Made by a program: the position numbers and the translations under genes. A DNA stretch of 64,000 bases from the NCBI RefSeq assembly GCF_014203395.1, contig NZ_JACHIW010000001.1, positions 2,897,501 to 2,961,500 on the forward strand, written 5' to 3'. This document shows positions 47,510-58,584 of the stretch, piece after piece. The notes under the pieces are model-generated. The model was not told where the DNA came from, ran no database searches, and worked only from the letters and a program-made list of their open reading frames with translations. Position 1 is the first letter of the stretch. Each line of letters opens with the position of its first letter. Source of the DNA: Saccharopolyspora phatthalungensis. GTDB taxonomy: Bacteria; Actinomycetota; Actinomycetes; Mycobacteriales; Pseudonocardiaceae.

Positions 47510-50500
47510 TCAGGCGAAGGCGTTCTGCACGACCTCGGCCTGCTCGACTTCGTGAACCTTGGCCATGCCGGTGGCCGGTGCGGCCATCGGGCGACGGGAA
47601 ACCCGCTCGAGCCTGCCCACCAGCTGCGGGAACAGCTCCGGCAGGGCAAGGCCGAGGAACGGCCACGCACCCTGGTTGGCGGGCTCTTCCTGCGTCCACC
47701 GGATCGAGGTGGCGTTGGAGTACCGCTCGAACAGCGCGCCCAGCTTGCGGTGCGGCAGCGGGTAGAGCTGCTCCAACCGGACGACCGCGGTGTCGGTGAT
47801 GCCGTGCTTGTCCCGGTACGCGGCCAGCTCGTAGTAGAGCTTGCCGGTGCACAGCACCACGTTGCGCACCCCCGCCGGGTCCGGCTGTGCCGGGTCGTCG
47901 ATCACCGAGGTGAACTTGCCTTCGGTGAAGTCCTCGACCGAGCTGGTCGCGGCCTTCAACCGCAGCATCGACTTGGGCGTGAACACCACCAGCGGGCGGT
48001 GGATGCCGTCCATCGCGTGCCGCCGCAGCAGGTGGAAGTAGTTCGCCGGGGTCGACGGCATCGCAACCGTCATCGACCCCTCGGCGCACAGCTGCAGCCA
48101 CCGCTCGATGCGACCGGAGGTGTGGTCCGGGCCCTGGCCCTCGTGCCCGTGCGGCAGCAGCATGACCACGTCGGACCGCTGACCCCACTTGGCCTCACCG
48201 GACGAGATGAACTCGTCGATGATCGACTGCGCGCCGTTGAAGAAGTCGCCGAACTGCGCTTCCCACAACACCAGGGAATCCGGGTTGCCGACCGAGTAGC
48301 CGTACTCGAAGCCCAGCGCCGCGAACTCCGACAGCGCCGTGTCGTAGACCAGGAACTTCGCCTGGCCTTCGGACAGGTTCTGCAGCGGCGTGTACTCGGC
48401 GTCGTGCTTGCGGTCGATGAGCACCGAGTGCCGCTGGCCGAACGTGCCGCGTCGGCTGTCCTGACCGGTCAGGCGGACCTGACGGCCCTCCATGACCAGC
48501 GAACCGAACGCCAGCAGCTCGCCGAACGCCCAGTCGATGCCGCCCTCGCGCCCCATCTTGGCGCGCCGCTCCAGCACCGGCTTGACCCGCGGGTGCGGGG
48601 TGAAGCCCTCGGGCAGGTTGATCTGCGACTCGGCGATGCGCTCCAGGGTCTCCTGCGAGATCGCGGTGGACAGTCCGCGCGGCACCTGCTGCTCGGACTC
48701 CACGGAGGGGCTCGGCGCCGGTGGGTGCTTCTCCAACTCGCGGACCTCGTTGAACACGTGCTCCAGCTGAGCGGCGTAGTCCTTCAGCGCCTTCTCGGCT
48801 TCTTCGACCGTGATGTCGCCGCGGCCGATCAGAGCCTCGGTGTAGACCTTGCGGACGCTGCGCATCTTGTCGATCGCGTCGTACATCTTCGGCTGCGTCA
48901 TCGACGGGTCGTCGCCCTCGTTGTGCCCGCGGCGGCGGTAGCACACCATGTCGATCACGACGTCCTTGCCGAACGCCTGGCGGTATTCCACCGCGAGCTT
49001 GGCCACCCAGACGCAGGCCTCGGGATCGTCGCCGTTGACGTGGAACACCGGTGCGCCGATCATCTTCGCCACGTCGGTGCAGTACTTGCTGGAGCGCGAA
49101 TGCTCCGGCGCAGTGGTGTAACCGACCTGGTTGTTGACGATCACGTGCACCGTGCCGCCGGTGCGGTAGCCCCGCAGCAGCGACAGGTTCAGGGTCTCGG
49201 CGACCACGCCCTGACCGGCGAACGCGGCGTCACCGTGCAGCAGCACCGGCAGGACGGTGAAGCCCTCCTGGCCCTTGTCCAGGATGTCCTGCTTGGCGCG
49301 GACGATGCCTTCGAGCACCGGGTCGACGGCTTCCAGGTGCGACGGGTTCGACGTCAGCGACACCTTGGTCTCGCCGTCACCGAACATCCGGAAGTACTTG
49401 CCTTCGGCACCGAGGTGGTACTTGACGTCACCGGAGCCGTGCGCTTGGCCAGGGTCCAGGTTGCCCTCGAACTCCCGGAAGATCTGCGAGATCGGCTTGC
49501 CGACGATGTTGGCCAGCACGTTGAGCCGACCGCGGTGCGGCATGCCGATGACGACCTCGTCCAGTTCGTGCGCCGCCGAGGTGTCCAGCACCGCGTCCAG
49601 CAGCGGCACCACGGTTTCGGCGCCCTCCAGCGAGAACCGCTTCTGCCCGACGTACTTGGTCTGCAGGAACGTCTCGAACGCCTCGGCCGCGTTGAGCTTC
49701 GACAGGATGTACTTCTGCTCGGACGGCTCGGGCTTGGTGTGCGGCTTCTCGACCCGCTGCTGCAGCCATTCGCGCTCGTCGGGTTCGAGGATGTGCATGT
49801 ACTCGACGCCGACCGTGCGGCAGTAGGAGTCGCGCAGCACGCCTAGCACGTCGCGCAGCCGCATGTGCTCCTTGCTGGCGAAGCCACCGACGGCGAATTC
49901 CCGGTCCAGGTCCCACAGCGTGAGACTGTGCGACAGGACGTCGAGGTCCTCATGCCGCCGCTGCCGGTAGTTCAGCGGGTCGATGTCGGCCATCAGGTGG
50001 CCGCGGGTGCGGTAGGCGTCGATCAGCTCGAGCACGCGGGCGGTCTTGTCCACCGCGCCCTCGGGAATGTCCTGGGTCCAGCGCACCGGCTCGTACGGGA
50101 TGCGCAGCGAGGCGAAGATGTCGTCGAAGAACCCGTCCTCGCCCAGCAGGAGCTGGTGCATCCTGCGCAGGAAGTCGCCGGACTCCGCACCCTGGATGAC
50201 CCGGTGGTCGTAGGTGGACGTGAGCGTCACGATCTTGCTGATGCCCATGTCGACCAGCGTCTTCTCGCTGGCGCCCTGGAACTCCGCCGGGTAGTCCATG
50301 GCTCCGACGCCGATGATCGCGCTCTGCCCCTTGGTCAGCCGCGGCACCGAATGGTTGGTGCCGGACGGGCCGGGGTTGGTCAGCGAGATCGTGGTGCCCG
50401 CGAAGTCGTCCGCGGTCAGCGCGTTGTTGCGGGCCTTGCGGATGATGTCTTCATAGGCCTGCCAGAACTGCTGGAACGTCATGTCCTCGCAGCCCTTGAT

Positions 50501-51181
50501 GGAGGCGACCACGAGGTTGCGCGAACCGTCCTTGCCCGGCAGGTCGATGGCCAGGCCCAGGTTGATGTGCTCGGGCGTGACGGCTGCGGGCTTGCCCTTG
50601 GCGTCCTCGCCGTAGTGGCGGTTCATGTTCGGGAAGTCCTTGACCGCCCGGACCAGCGCGTAGCCGATCAGGTGGGTGAAGGAGATCTTGCCGCCCTTGT
50701 TCCGCTTGAGGTGGTTGTTGATGACGATGCGGTTGTCGAACAGCAGCTTCGCCGGCACCGCGCGCACGCTCGTCGCGGTCGGCACCGTGAGCGACTGGTC
50801 CATGTTCTTGGCGATCGCAGCCGCAGCCCCGCGGAGTGTTTTGACGTCGCCACCGGCCTGGGGCTCCTTCACCGGAGCCGCCTTGGCGGCCTGCTGCGGG
50901 GAGGGCTTGGGTGCGGCTGCGGGCGTGGTTGCCGGAGGCGCGGTCGGCGGGACCTGGCCGTTGGCCTCACTGGGGCGCGTCGCGGTGGCCGTGGTCGTCG
51001 GGGCCGCTGCAGCACCGGCCGCAGCAGCGGTGTTCTCGGTGGCTGCCTGGCCCGGCTTGTAGTCGGCGAAGAATTCGTGCCACGCCGAGTCTACGGAAGC
51101 GGGATCTTGGAGGAACTGCTCGTACATCTCCTCGATCAACCACTCGTTGGGGCCGAACTGTGACGCAGGGCTGCTGGACAC
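47510..51181 (-). CDS. kgd: Multifunctional 2-oxoglutarate decarboxylase/dehydrogenase (Kgd, SucA-E2 fusion)
   Basis: The 1223-residue protein is read from the GTG giving [20 protein letters not shown]. The N-terminal E1 tail ([20 protein letters not shown]) is followed by an Ala/Pro/Thr linker and an E2-type acyltransferase domain (about 120-360, ending [20 protein letters not shown]). The thiamine E1 domain carries [20 protein letters not shown] and [19 protein letters not shown]. This fusion is specific to actinobacteria; in mycobacteria GarA inhibits it. It converts 2-oxoglutarate to succinyl-CoA or semialdehyde. The frame opens upstream, so the exact start is not certain. Confidence 0.95.
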   Translation of the reverse strand: MSSSPASQFGPNEWLIEEMYEQFLQDPASVDSAWHEFFADYKPGQAATENTAAAAGAAAAPTTTATATRPSEANGQVPPTAPPATTPAAAPKPSPQQAAKAAPVKEPQAGGDVKTLRGAAAAIAKNMDQSLTVPTATSVRAVPAKLLFDNRIVINNHLKRNKGGKISFTHLIGYALVRAVKDFPNMNRHYGEDAKGKPAAVTPEHINLGLAIDLPGKDGSRNLVVASIKGCEDMTFQQFWQAYEDIIRKARNNALTADDFAGTTISLTNPGPSGTNHSVPRLTKGQSAIIGVGAMDYPAEFQGASEKTLVDMGISKIVTLTSTYDHRVIQGAESGDFLRRMHQLLLGEDGFFDDIFASLRIPYEPVRWTQDIPEGAVDKTARVLELIDAYRTRGHLMADIDPLNYRQRRHEDLDVLSHSLTLWDLDREFAVGGFASKEHMRLRDVLGVLRDSYCRTVGVEYMHILEPDEREWLQQRVEKPHTKPEPSEQKYILSKLNAAEAFETFLQTKYVGQKRFSLEGAETVVPLLDAVLDTSAAHELDEVVIGMPHRGRLNVLANIVGKPISQIFREFEGNLDPGQAHGSGDVKYHLGAEGKYFRMFGDGETKVSLTSNPSHLEAVDPVLEGIVRAKQDILDKGQEGFTVLPVLLHGDAAFAGQGVVAETLNLSLLRGYRTGGTVHVIVNNQVGYTTAPEHSRSSKYCTDVAKMIGAPVFHVNGDDPEACVWVAKLAVEYRQAFGKDVVIDMVCYRRRGHNEGDDPSMTQPKMYDAIDKMRSVRKVYTEALIGRGDITVEEAEKALKDYAAQLEHVFNEVRELEKHPPAPSPSVESEQQVPRGLSTAISQETLERIAESQINLPEGFTPHPRVKPVLERRAKMGREGGIDWAFGELLAFGSLVMEGRQVRLTGQDSRRGTFGQRHSVLIDRKHDAEYTPLQNLSEGQAKFLVYDTALSEFAALGFEYGYSVGNPDSLVLWEAQFGDFFNGAQSIIDEFISSGEAKWGQRSDVVMLLPHGHEGQGPDHTSGRIERWLQLCAEGSMTVAMPSTPANYFHLLRRHAMDGIHRPLVVFTPKSMLRLKAATSSVEDFTEGKFTSVIDDPAQPDPAGVRNVVLCTGKLYYELAAYRDKHGITDTAVVRLEQLYPLPHRKLGALFERYSNATSIRWTQEEPANQGAWPFLGLALPELFPQLVGRLERVSRRPMAAPATGMAKVHEVEQAEVVQNAFA

Positions 51182-51619
51182 GGCTGGCGTTCGCCTCGAT
51201 CCATATGCTCGTGATTTACAGACACACTCAGGTACCAGGCTAGCGGTCCGATTCGCGAGGTTGACACACAGTACGGCCGTTAGGTCGAGGAGCTCGGTCA
51301 CAAAATCGATCAGGAAAGCCCAGCTTACGGGGAACTAGCCCCGTCCGGCTCACGCGAACGATCATGGACCGCATCTTGCATGCCTCACTCGAGGTCGGCG
51401 TTGCTCGGTACTACTCCATCCCAGTTGTCGTCCACTACCAGTATGACGTTTCACGGACACGCTGTGTTCCTGTTTTGCGGGGAAGGTTTCCCGATCCTTG
51501 GGCCTCTGCGACGCTTCTGCCTCACCCGTACCAGCAAGGTGTGACCAACGCGGAAAATGGTCGCGGAGAGTGCTGTATTGGTCCCCGTCCGTGTCATGCC
51601 GCTGCCCGCGCCGGGCTAG

Positions 51620-51744
51620 GTGACAGAAAGGTTCCCTTGCTTTCGCTCCGCCCCGGAGCGCCGGGCCATGGATGACAGAAAGGTTCCCTTCCTCACACCC
51701 AGACGCTTGCGTGAGCGGCGGGGATGACAGAAAGGTTCCCTTGC
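51620..51744 (-). repeat. Dispersed 3' repeat array E (3 copies)
   Basis: TGACAGAAAGGTTCCCTTGC-type copies begin at 51621, 51673 and 51725, each exactly 52 bp apart. The last ends 10 nt before the stop of the fused ABC transporter (minus strand), so the array sits in its 3' untranslated region. The kgd upstream region (51182-51619) shows no gene. Confidence 0.9.
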
Positions 51745-51753
51745 TGCGTCCGG

Positions 51754-54700
51754 TCAGGCGATGTGGGTCGCGTCGATGTTCGGTGTCGGTTCACTCGGCG
51801 CTGCGTCAGCCGCCCGCCATAGGCGCGCGTAGGGGCCGTTGGCCGCGAGCAGTTCGGTGTGGCTGCCCTGCTCAACTATTCGGCCATCGTCGATCACGAC
51901 TATGCGATCTGCGCGTGCGGCTGTCGCCAGCCTGTGCGCGACGATGAACGTGGTGCGCTGAGCGGCGACCCGGTCGCTGGCCGCGACCACCAACGACTCC
52001 GTCGCCGGATCGAGCGCCGCGGTCGCCTCATCGAGCAGCAGAATGTCGGGGTCGACCAGCTCGGCGCGCGCCAGCGCGACCAGCTGCCGTTGGCCCGCGG
52101 ACAGGCCGCGCCCGCGCTCGCCGACCTGCTGCCGGAACCTGCGCGGCAGCATGGCGATCCCCGGTAGCGCGCCGACCGCCCGGGCGGCGGCCTCCACATC
52201 AGCGGGGCGGGCATCCGGCTGCGCGTAGGCGATGTTGGTGGCGATGTCCCCGGTGAACAGGTGGCCCTCCTGCGGCACCACGGCGAGCCGCCGGTGGAAC
52301 GCCGCCAGGTCGTATCGGCGGATGTCCTGGCCGTCGACCAGCACCGCGCCCTCGGTCGCGTCGTAGAACCGGGCGATCAGTTTGATCAGCGTCGACTTGC
52401 CCGCACCGGTCGCGCCCACCAGCGCCACGGTCTCGCCGGACCGCACACGCAACGCGATGTCGCGCAGCGCGTACTGCTCGGTGCCGGGGTAGCGGAACGA
52501 CACCGACCGCAGCTCGACGCCGCCTTCGAACCGTTCCGGCACGGAGGTCGGCTCGGTCGCCGCGGGCACCGACGTGCGGGTACGCAGCAGATCCCCGATC
52601 CGCTGCAACCCCACCTTGGCCTGTTGGTAGCCGTCGAAAACCCCGGACAACTGCTGCACGGGCGAGAAGAACAGGCCGAGGTAGAGCAGGAACGCGACCA
52701 GCACCCCGGCGGTCAAGCTGCCCGACGCCACGCGCCCCGCGCCGACGCCCAGCACCGCGGCCTGTGCGATCTCCGACAGCAGGGCTACGAACGGGAAGTA
52801 AGTGGCGATGTAGCGCTGGGCGCGCAGCCGAGACCGCCGGTATGCGTCGCTGCGCTGCGCGAACACCTTCGCGGCGTGCCCTTCACGGCGGTGTGCCTGC
52901 GCCACCCGCATCCCGGAAACGTTCTCCTGCAGGTCGGCGTTGACCGTGCTCACCCGCTCGCGCGCTTCGGCGTAGGCGGTCGCCGACACCTTGCGGAAGA
53001 TCGCTGTGGCCACCAGCAGGGCCGGTAGCACCGCCATGGCCACCAACGCCAGCGGCACATCCGTGATCAGCAGTGCGCCCGCGATGCCGAACAGCGTCAG
53101 CACGCTGACCACGAACGTCGCCAGCCCGGTCTGCAGGAACGTCGACAACGCGTCGACGTCGGTGGTCATCCGGGTCATGATGCGGCCAGCGAGCTCGCGT
53201 TCGTAGTAGTCCAGCCCGAGCCGTTGCAGATGCGCGAAGCTGCGCAATCGCAGCAGGTAGAGCAGGGTTTCACCGGTTCGCGAGGTGACGACGGTCTGCA
53301 GCTTGACCACCAGCCAGCCGACGGCGACGACGACGGCACCCAGTCCCGTCGCGATCCACAGCACGTCGATGTCGCTGGCCCCCACACCGCCGTCGATTCC
53401 GTGGCGGACCAGTGACGGCAGCGAGATCGATGTCAGCGCGTCCCCGGCCACCAGCAATACGGTCAGCAGCAGGCCCCAGCGGATCGGCCGCAGCAGCCGG
53501 GACAGCCTGAATTCCGGGTCCGGCGCGGCGGGATCTTCGCCGTGCAGATCAGGCTGATCGGTTGCGGGCGGGAGCTTCCGGATGCCTTCGATCAGCTCAG
53601 GTGTCGGGGGCATCGCCGTGCCGCCCATGCCGCGCGACCCGGTCAGGACGGCTGTGTGACTGGTCGCCGCCGATTCCGCCGCGTCCTCCGGCGGCCAAAG
53701 CTCCGGCGTGATGCCCTCCGAATTTGTCGCGACCTGACCGTCGCAGCGGTTGTCGATCGACTCCCCGGGGCCGGCTAGTAGTGACCGGAACAGCTCGCAC
53801 CGCTCGGTCAGCTCGTCTTCGGTGCCGATGTCGACGACGCGTCCCTCGTCGAGCACTGCGATCCGGTCAGCCAGTGCCAGCGTTGACCGGCGGTGCGCGA
53901 TCAGCAGCGTGGTGCGCTGGGCGGTCACCGACCTGAGGGTGTCGTGGATCGCTGCCTCGGTAGCGGGGTCCACCGCTGAGGTGGCGTCGTCGAGCACCAG
54001 GACGCGCGGGTTCGAAAGCAGTGCCCGTGCGAGCGCCACGCGTTGGCGTTGCCCGCCGGACAGCGTGAGACCACGCTCACCGACCACCGTGTCATAGCCG
54101 TCCGGCAGGGCTGTGATGAATTCGTGCGCTTCGGCTGCCCTCGCCGCAGAGACCACGTCGGCTTCCGAAGCGTCAGGTCGGCCGTAGGCGATGTTGCCGC
54201 GAATGGTGTCGGAGAACAGGAAAGCCTCCTCGAATACCACCCCGACTGCGGCCCGCAGCGAACCCAAGCGCAGGTCACGGATGTCGTGGCTTGCCGCAGC
54301 GTCGTCGGCTGGTCCGATCGTGATGCTTCCCGAGTGCAGGTCGTAGAAACGCGGCAACAGCAACGACACCGTCGATTTCCCTGATCCCGCCGGGCCGACC
54401 AGCGCCATCGTCTCGCCTGGACGGACGTCAAGCGACACGTTGCACAGGACCGGCTGGTCCCGGGTGTAGCCGAAGCTCACATCTTCGAGCCGGACCTGCA
54501 GCGGCTCGTCCGGCAGCGCCCCCGCTTCTGGTTTCTCCTGCACCTCGGGCTGGGAATCGATCAGTTCGTGGATGCGCTCGACACCGGCGCGGGCGAGCTG
54601 CGCCTGGATCATCACGCTCGACAACATCCGGGCCGGACCGGCCAACATCGCCACGTATCCGGCGAAGGCGACGAAGGTGCCGAGGGTGACCTGGTCCTGC

Positions 54701-55524
54701 AGCACCATCCAGCCACCGAGGCCGAGCACCCCCACCTGTCCAGCGGAGGGCAGCGCGGCCAGACTCGCCGCGGGCGTCGAGGTCATCCGGGCGGCGCGCA
54801 GCCGTTCCGCGAACAGCCACCGCGCACGGCCTTCCAGCCGACCGACCTCCCGGTCCTCCTGGCCGAAGCCCTTCACGACCCGGACACCGGTGACGGTTTC
54901 CTCGACGTGCTGCGCGATGTCCGCTGCTCGCTGCTGGGCCGACCACGTCGCCGGGAATAAGCTCTTCTTGCTGCGAGCGGATACCACGGCGATGAGCGGC
55001 GCGACGATCAGAGACACGACCGTGAGCAGCGGCGACAGCCACAACATCGCGATGATCGCGAACAGCGCGAGCACCGCTGTCCCGGCCGCCAGCGGCAGCA
55101 TCGCCAGCAGCGAGTTCACCAGCTGCAGATCGCTGATGGAGCGGGACACCACCTGACCGGTGCGCAGCGCGTCCTGTTTCCCACCGTCCAGCCGCTGCAT
55201 CGCCGCGAACACTGCCCGTCGCAGGTCGTGTTGCACGTCGAGGGCCAGCCGCCCAGCGCTGTAGCGGCGAACGAACGCCGAAGCGAAGCGGAACGCGCCG
55301 AGTGTGACCAGTGCGATCACGATCCACCACAGGCGGTCGGTGGTGCGTGCGACGGCGTCGTCGACCGCGAGTTTGGTCAACAGCGGAACCAGCGCCTCCA
55401 ACCCGACAGCCGTGACGGAAGCCCCCAAGGCCAATGTCAGGGAGACGGGATGCCGACGGCCGGCGGCAAGGAGGCGACGGATCCAACCGCCGGCCGGAGG
55501 GCGGGGATTACCGGAATCGCTCAC
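51754..55524 (-). CDS. Fused double ABC exporter (TMD-NBD-TMD-NBD)
   Basis: The 1256-residue protein has two ABCB-type halves joined by a linker (about 600-670). NBD1 has GPAGSGKSTVSLLL, LSGGQRQRVALARALL and VLVLDDATSAVD, with aspartate in place of the catalytic glutamate. NBD2 has GATGAGKSTLIKLIARFY, the signature LSAGQRQLVALARAEL and LLLDEATAALD with the glutamate intact. Walker B of NBD1 and the signature of NBD2 form one nucleotide site, so the changes mark an asymmetric transporter with one degenerate site. A lipid or drug exporter is likely; the substrate is unknown. Confidence 0.93.
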   Translation of the reverse strand: MSDSGNPRPPAGGWIRRLLAAGRRHPVSLTLALGASVTAVGLEALVPLLTKLAVDDAVARTTDRLWWIVIALVTLGAFRFASAFVRRYSAGRLALDVQHDLRRAVFAAMQRLDGGKQDALRTGQVVSRSISDLQLVNSLLAMLPLAAGTAVLALFAIIAMLWLSPLLTVVSLIVAPLIAVVSARSKKSLFPATWSAQQRAADIAQHVEETVTGVRVVKGFGQEDREVGRLEGRARWLFAERLRAARMTSTPAASLAALPSAGQVGVLGLGGWMVLQDQVTLGTFVAFAGYVAMLAGPARMLSSVMIQAQLARAGVERIHELIDSQPEVQEKPEAGALPDEPLQVRLEDVSFGYTRDQPVLCNVSLDVRPGETMALVGPAGSGKSTVSLLLPRFYDLHSGSITIGPADDAAASHDIRDLRLGSLRAAVGVVFEEAFLFSDTIRGNIAYGRPDASEADVVSAARAAEAHEFITALPDGYDTVVGERGLTLSGGQRQRVALARALLSNPRVLVLDDATSAVDPATEAAIHDTLRSVTAQRTTLLIAHRRSTLALADRIAVLDEGRVVDIGTEDELTERCELFRSLLAGPGESIDNRCDGQVATNSEGITPELWPPEDAAESAATSHTAVLTGSRGMGGTAMPPTPELIEGIRKLPPATDQPDLHGEDPAAPDPEFRLSRLLRPIRWGLLLTVLLVAGDALTSISLPSLVRHGIDGGVGASDIDVLWIATGLGAVVVAVGWLVVKLQTVVTSRTGETLLYLLRLRSFAHLQRLGLDYYERELAGRIMTRMTTDVDALSTFLQTGLATFVVSVLTLFGIAGALLITDVPLALVAMAVLPALLVATAIFRKVSATAYAEARERVSTVNADLQENVSGMRVAQAHRREGHAAKVFAQRSDAYRRSRLRAQRYIATYFPFVALLSEIAQAAVLGVGAGRVASGSLTAGVLVAFLLYLGLFFSPVQQLSGVFDGYQQAKVGLQRIGDLLRTRTSVPAATEPTSVPERFEGGVELRSVSFRYPGTEQYALRDIALRVRSGETVALVGATGAGKSTLIKLIARFYDATEGAVLVDGQDIRRYDLAAFHRRLAVVPQEGHLFTGDIATNIAYAQPDARPADVEAAARAVGALPGIAMLPRRFRQQVGERGRGLSAGQRQLVALARAELVDPDILLLDEATAALDPATESLVVAASDRVAAQRTTFIVAHRLATAARADRIVVIDDGRIVEQGSHTELLAANGPYARLWRAADAAPSEPTPNIDATHIA

Positions 55525-55675
55525 CCTGCCAGGTTATGCCGCCCGACCGACCACGCAGACCGACCGAGCCGGTGCGACCCTCGGCAAACGGGGGAGCTGG
55601 TGAAAGCTCACCAACGGCCTTGTGCGGGCGGCGGATCTCAGTGACGTCGACCCGCGACGGGCAGGGTCGGGCGTG

Positions 55676-56530
55676 TCAGGTGATGTCGCGGCGACGGCTG
55701 ACGAGCCAGCCGCCGGCGACGAACACGGCGGTGTAGCCGACGAAGGTGAGCAGGCTCGCCCACCAGGGGTGGCCGTAGCTGCCGCCGAAAAAGAGGTGCA
55801 GGAACTCGAAGGCGACCCGTGGCGTGTTCGGCTCGTCTGGCCCGGCCACCGCGGCGACGAACAACGGCACCGCCAGGTTCGAGACGATCCCGTTCCCGGC
55901 CGCTCCGGGCAGGTAGGCACCGACACCGGCAGCTGGGGATTCGATCAGGCTCAGCGACAGGATGAACTCGACCACGAATTTGTAGACCAACGGGACGATG
56001 ATCGCGAGCACGGCGTTAGCGACCAGCGCGCCGAACCCGACTCCGAGCAGCGTCCACAGCACCATTGCGAACACCCCGGCCGCGCCGACGCTGAGCCAGT
56101 CGGCCAGGCTGCCGAAATCGCCGAAGTCCTGGCCCGCCCCGAGCAAGCCGCCCAGGCTTGCGAACAGTACGTTCGCGAGACCGTAGATCAGACCGATGCC
56201 CGAGCATGCGATCAGTTTCGCCACTAGCACGGCACCTCGCGGGTTGCCGGTGAGGTAGGTCGTCGTGATGCTCTTGTTCCGGTACTCACCGGCGAACGCC
56301 ATCGCCCCGAAGAGCGCCGCGAAGATCGTGCTGAAGTTCGTCGACATCGACACCGAGAGCAGCCCGAGCGGCAGCGATCGGTCGTACTGCTGCACCATGT
56401 CGATGAGCGCGACGATGGCGGTGCCCAACCAACCCGCGCCGAAACCGAGCAATGCCACCGGGATGAGCAGCGCCCACCACAGGCTCGTGGTGAAGATCTT
56501 GCGGAACTCCGCCTTGACCAGCCCGCCCAT
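55676..56530 (-). CDS. ABC-2 type transporter permease
   Basis: The 284-residue protein starts at the ATG giving MGGLVKAEFRKIFTTSLWWA. Six hydrophobic spans and the early SITTTYLTGNPRGAVLVAKLIA loop are typical of ABC-2 permeases linked to drug-resistance ATPases. Its start overlaps the stop of the ATPase by one base (TGATG). The terminal SRRRDIT faces the cytoplasm. Confidence 0.92.
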   Translation of the reverse strand: MGGLVKAEFRKIFTTSLWWALLIPVALLGFGAGWLGTAIVALIDMVQQYDRSLPLGLLSVSMSTNFSTIFAALFGAMAFAGEYRNKSITTTYLTGNPRGAVLVAKLIACSGIGLIYGLANVLFASLGGLLGAGQDFGDFGSLADWLSVGAAGVFAMVLWTLLGVGFGALVANAVLAIIVPLVYKFVVEFILSLSLIESPAAGVGAYLPGAAGNGIVSNLAVPLFVAAVAGPDEPNTPRVAFEFLHLFFGGSYGHPWWASLLTFVGYTAVFVAGGWLVSRRRDIT

Positions 56531-57519
56531 CAGGCGTTCCCCCCGAATCCGCGGCCGTCTGGTGCGGCCCACTGCGCGTCGCCGTGCTGTTGGACACCGG
56601 TGTATTGGCCGCTGGTGAGCTGGAAGAACAACTGCTCCAGGCCGATCCGTTCGTCCTGCATGCCGTACAACGCGATCCCGGCATCCAACGCGAGATCCGC
56701 GACCGCGCGGGAGTCGGCGCCGGTCACCGCGATCCGGCCGTCCGGGAGGTACTCGATACCGAGCCCGGCTTCCTGCAGCTTGTCGACGAGCCTGCCCGGG
56801 TCGGCGGCCTGCACGAGGGCCCTGGAGCGCTGCGCGGCACGAAGCTGATCGAGGTGGCCGTCGAAGACGCATTGCCCGCGGCTGATGATCACGAGCTGGT
56901 CCACGGTGTGCTCGATCTCCCGGAGGAAGTGGCTGGACATCAGCACCGTTCGACCACTCGAGGCGAAGGCCTTCAGGAAGTTCCGCAGCCAGGCGATGCC
57001 CTCCGGGTCCAGCCCGTTGGCCGGTTCGTCCAGCACTAACACCTGCGGGTCGCCGAGCAGCGCGGTGGCCAATGCAAGGCGCTGCCGCATGCCCAGCGAG
57101 AAGGCGCCCGCCTTGCGCCTCGCGGCGGCGGACAGGCCGACGAGCTCAAGCGCGCGGTCCACCTGCGCGTCCGGCACGTTCATCGCGGCGGCGTAGCACT
57201 GCAGGTGGTGGCGGGCGGTGCGGCCTGGGTGGAAGCTCTGCGCGTCGAGGACGGCGCCAACCACCTTCGCCGGGTTCGGTAGCTGGTGGAACGGGAGACC
57301 ATTGATCGTGGCCGTGCCCGAGGTCGGCGTGACCAGGCCGAGGAGCATCCGCAGCGTCGTCGTCTTGCCCGACCCATTCGGACCGAGGAACCCGGTCACC
57401 GCGCCGGGCCGCACTGTGAAACTCAGGTCCTGTACCGCGTTGACCGGCCCGAAGCTCTTGCTGAGACCCTGCACAATGAGCCGGCCACTGCCGTCGTGCA
57501 CACGCCCCTCCATCGTCAC
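56530..57519 (-). CDS. ABC transporter ATPase, drug-resistance (DrrA-like) type
   Basis: The 329-residue protein starts at GTG, or at ATG two codons later. It has Walker A FLGPNGSGKTTTLRMLLG, signature FSLGMRQRLALATALLG with the LSGGQ motif changed to FSLGM, Walker B VLVLDEPANGLDPEG and the C-terminal extension common in this family. Together with the next gene it forms an ATPase/permease pair for export. The substrate is unknown. Confidence 0.93.
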   Translation of the reverse strand: MTMEGRVHDGSGRLIVQGLSKSFGPVNAVQDLSFTVRPGAVTGFLGPNGSGKTTTLRMLLGLVTPTSGTATINGLPFHQLPNPAKVVGAVLDAQSFHPGRTARHHLQCYAAAMNVPDAQVDRALELVGLSAAARRKAGAFSLGMRQRLALATALLGDPQVLVLDEPANGLDPEGIAWLRNFLKAFASSGRTVLMSSHFLREIEHTVDQLVIISRGQCVFDGHLDQLRAAQRSRALVQAADPGRLVDKLQEAGLGIEYLPDGRIAVTGADSRAVADLALDAGIALYGMQDERIGLEQLFFQLTSGQYTGVQQHGDAQWAAPDGRGFGGNA

Positions 57520-57597
57520 CTGTTCAGCCGTCGGTCCCCATCCTGCCGGACACGCACCGGTGCTCAGGTGCGGAGTCGTCGATTTCCCAGGTCGTTC

Positions 57598-57690
57598 TCA
57601 GCGGTATCGCGGCCGCAGCCAGCGGATCGACCGGTCGATCACGGATGCCGGGTAGATCTTGCCGCGATCGGTTTCGAAGTGGCGGCTCAT
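57598..57690 (-). CDS. Very small protein coupled to the upstream gene (30 aa)
   Basis: Thirty residues, MSRHFETDRGKIYPASVIDR then SIRWLRPRYR, with good codon bias. The ATG overlaps the stop of the upstream gene in an ATGA, a usual mark of coupled translation. It is basic and has no membrane segment. I do not recognise it. It may be a real microprotein or the remains of a longer C-terminal gene. Confidence 0.4.
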   Translation of the reverse strand: MSRHFETDRGKIYPASVIDRSIRWLRPRYR

Positions 57691-58148
57691 CGGCAGCGGG
57701 AGCCGCGACCCGGTGGCCAGATCGGGGCGAGCTCGTTGGTGTCCCCGTCGCTCGGCCCGGGACCGGTCGAGGGAACGATCTGCCCCGGCATGACGGCGAC
57801 GTACTTCGCCGTGTCCGCGATGCTGCGCCACAGCTTGCGGCGCACCGATTCGAGGCGCGGGCCGAGGGCGTGCGCGGGTTGCCCGGAATGGTCACCGAAG
57901 AGTTGCCTGTGCGCGGCCTCCCACACTGTGCACGGCCAAGGCCGACTACGCAGCGTGCCTGGACACGAGGGGCATCGGCCGTCCTCGTCTGGGAGGTGTT
58001 TGTCGAGTAGGGCGCGCAGGCCTTCGGTGAGCCGGTAAAGCTCGGAGCGTGCCAGCGGCAGCAGCACCTCTGGCGCGTCGTCTGCCGCAGCCAGGTCCAG
58101 CCTGTCGAGTCGATCGAGGACAGCTTGTCGCAGCGCCGGATCCGTCAC
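57687..58148 (-). CDS. Uncharacterised actinobacterial protein with CxxC element
   Basis: The protein has 153 residues from the GTG eight bases after GGGAG (MTDPALRQAVLDRLDRLDLA). The middle has RLTEGLRALLDKHLPDEDGR, then CPSC and PWPCTVWEAAHRQLFGDH, where two or three cysteines may bind metal. The C-terminal half is unremarkable. Homologues in related genomes are hypothetical. It is followed by the 30-residue frame. Confidence 0.7.
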   Translation of the reverse strand: MTDPALRQAVLDRLDRLDLAAADDAPEVLLPLARSELYRLTEGLRALLDKHLPDEDGRCPSCPGTLRSRPWPCTVWEAAHRQLFGDHSGQPAHALGPRLESVRRKLWRSIADTAKYVAVMPGQIVPSTGPGPSDGDTNELAPIWPPGRGSRCR

Positions 58149-58584
58149 GTCATCTCCCACCGTCGTCGAGCGTTTCGGGTTCGTCGGTTTTGTCGGCGGA
58201 GATTGCGGGGATACGAGCACCCCGCACTGACTCCAACGGGTGACATCGGCAGTCGGAGTGCACGCCTGCACGGGCATCTCCCGATGCTCACCCCATCGAG
58301 TGGTTATCGATTCGGCCTTAAATTGGCGGCAGTGCGACCGCTCGCGTCGTCGGCAAACGGGCGATCGTGTCCTACACTGACAGTGGCGGCCTGCTCCCGG
58401 TGACCCCCAGGCTGGTTGAGCGGGCCGCCCCGTTCGGCTGTTTGACGCTTTCACCTGTTCGGTGAATTGTGTCCGGTGCGTTCCCGGATTGCGTTTCTAG
58501 ATCATGCTGCGGACGCGCTTGCGTTCCCAAGTCAAGTCGACGCCCGCCCCCATCCGGCCCAGTGCGGCGCAAGTCGTTGCGAAC

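Noticed and set aside
47207..49846. A very long plus-strand frame opposite kgd
   Set aside because: It is an antisense shadow of kgd produced by GC-rich codon bias, with His/Arg/Val-rich low-information sequence.
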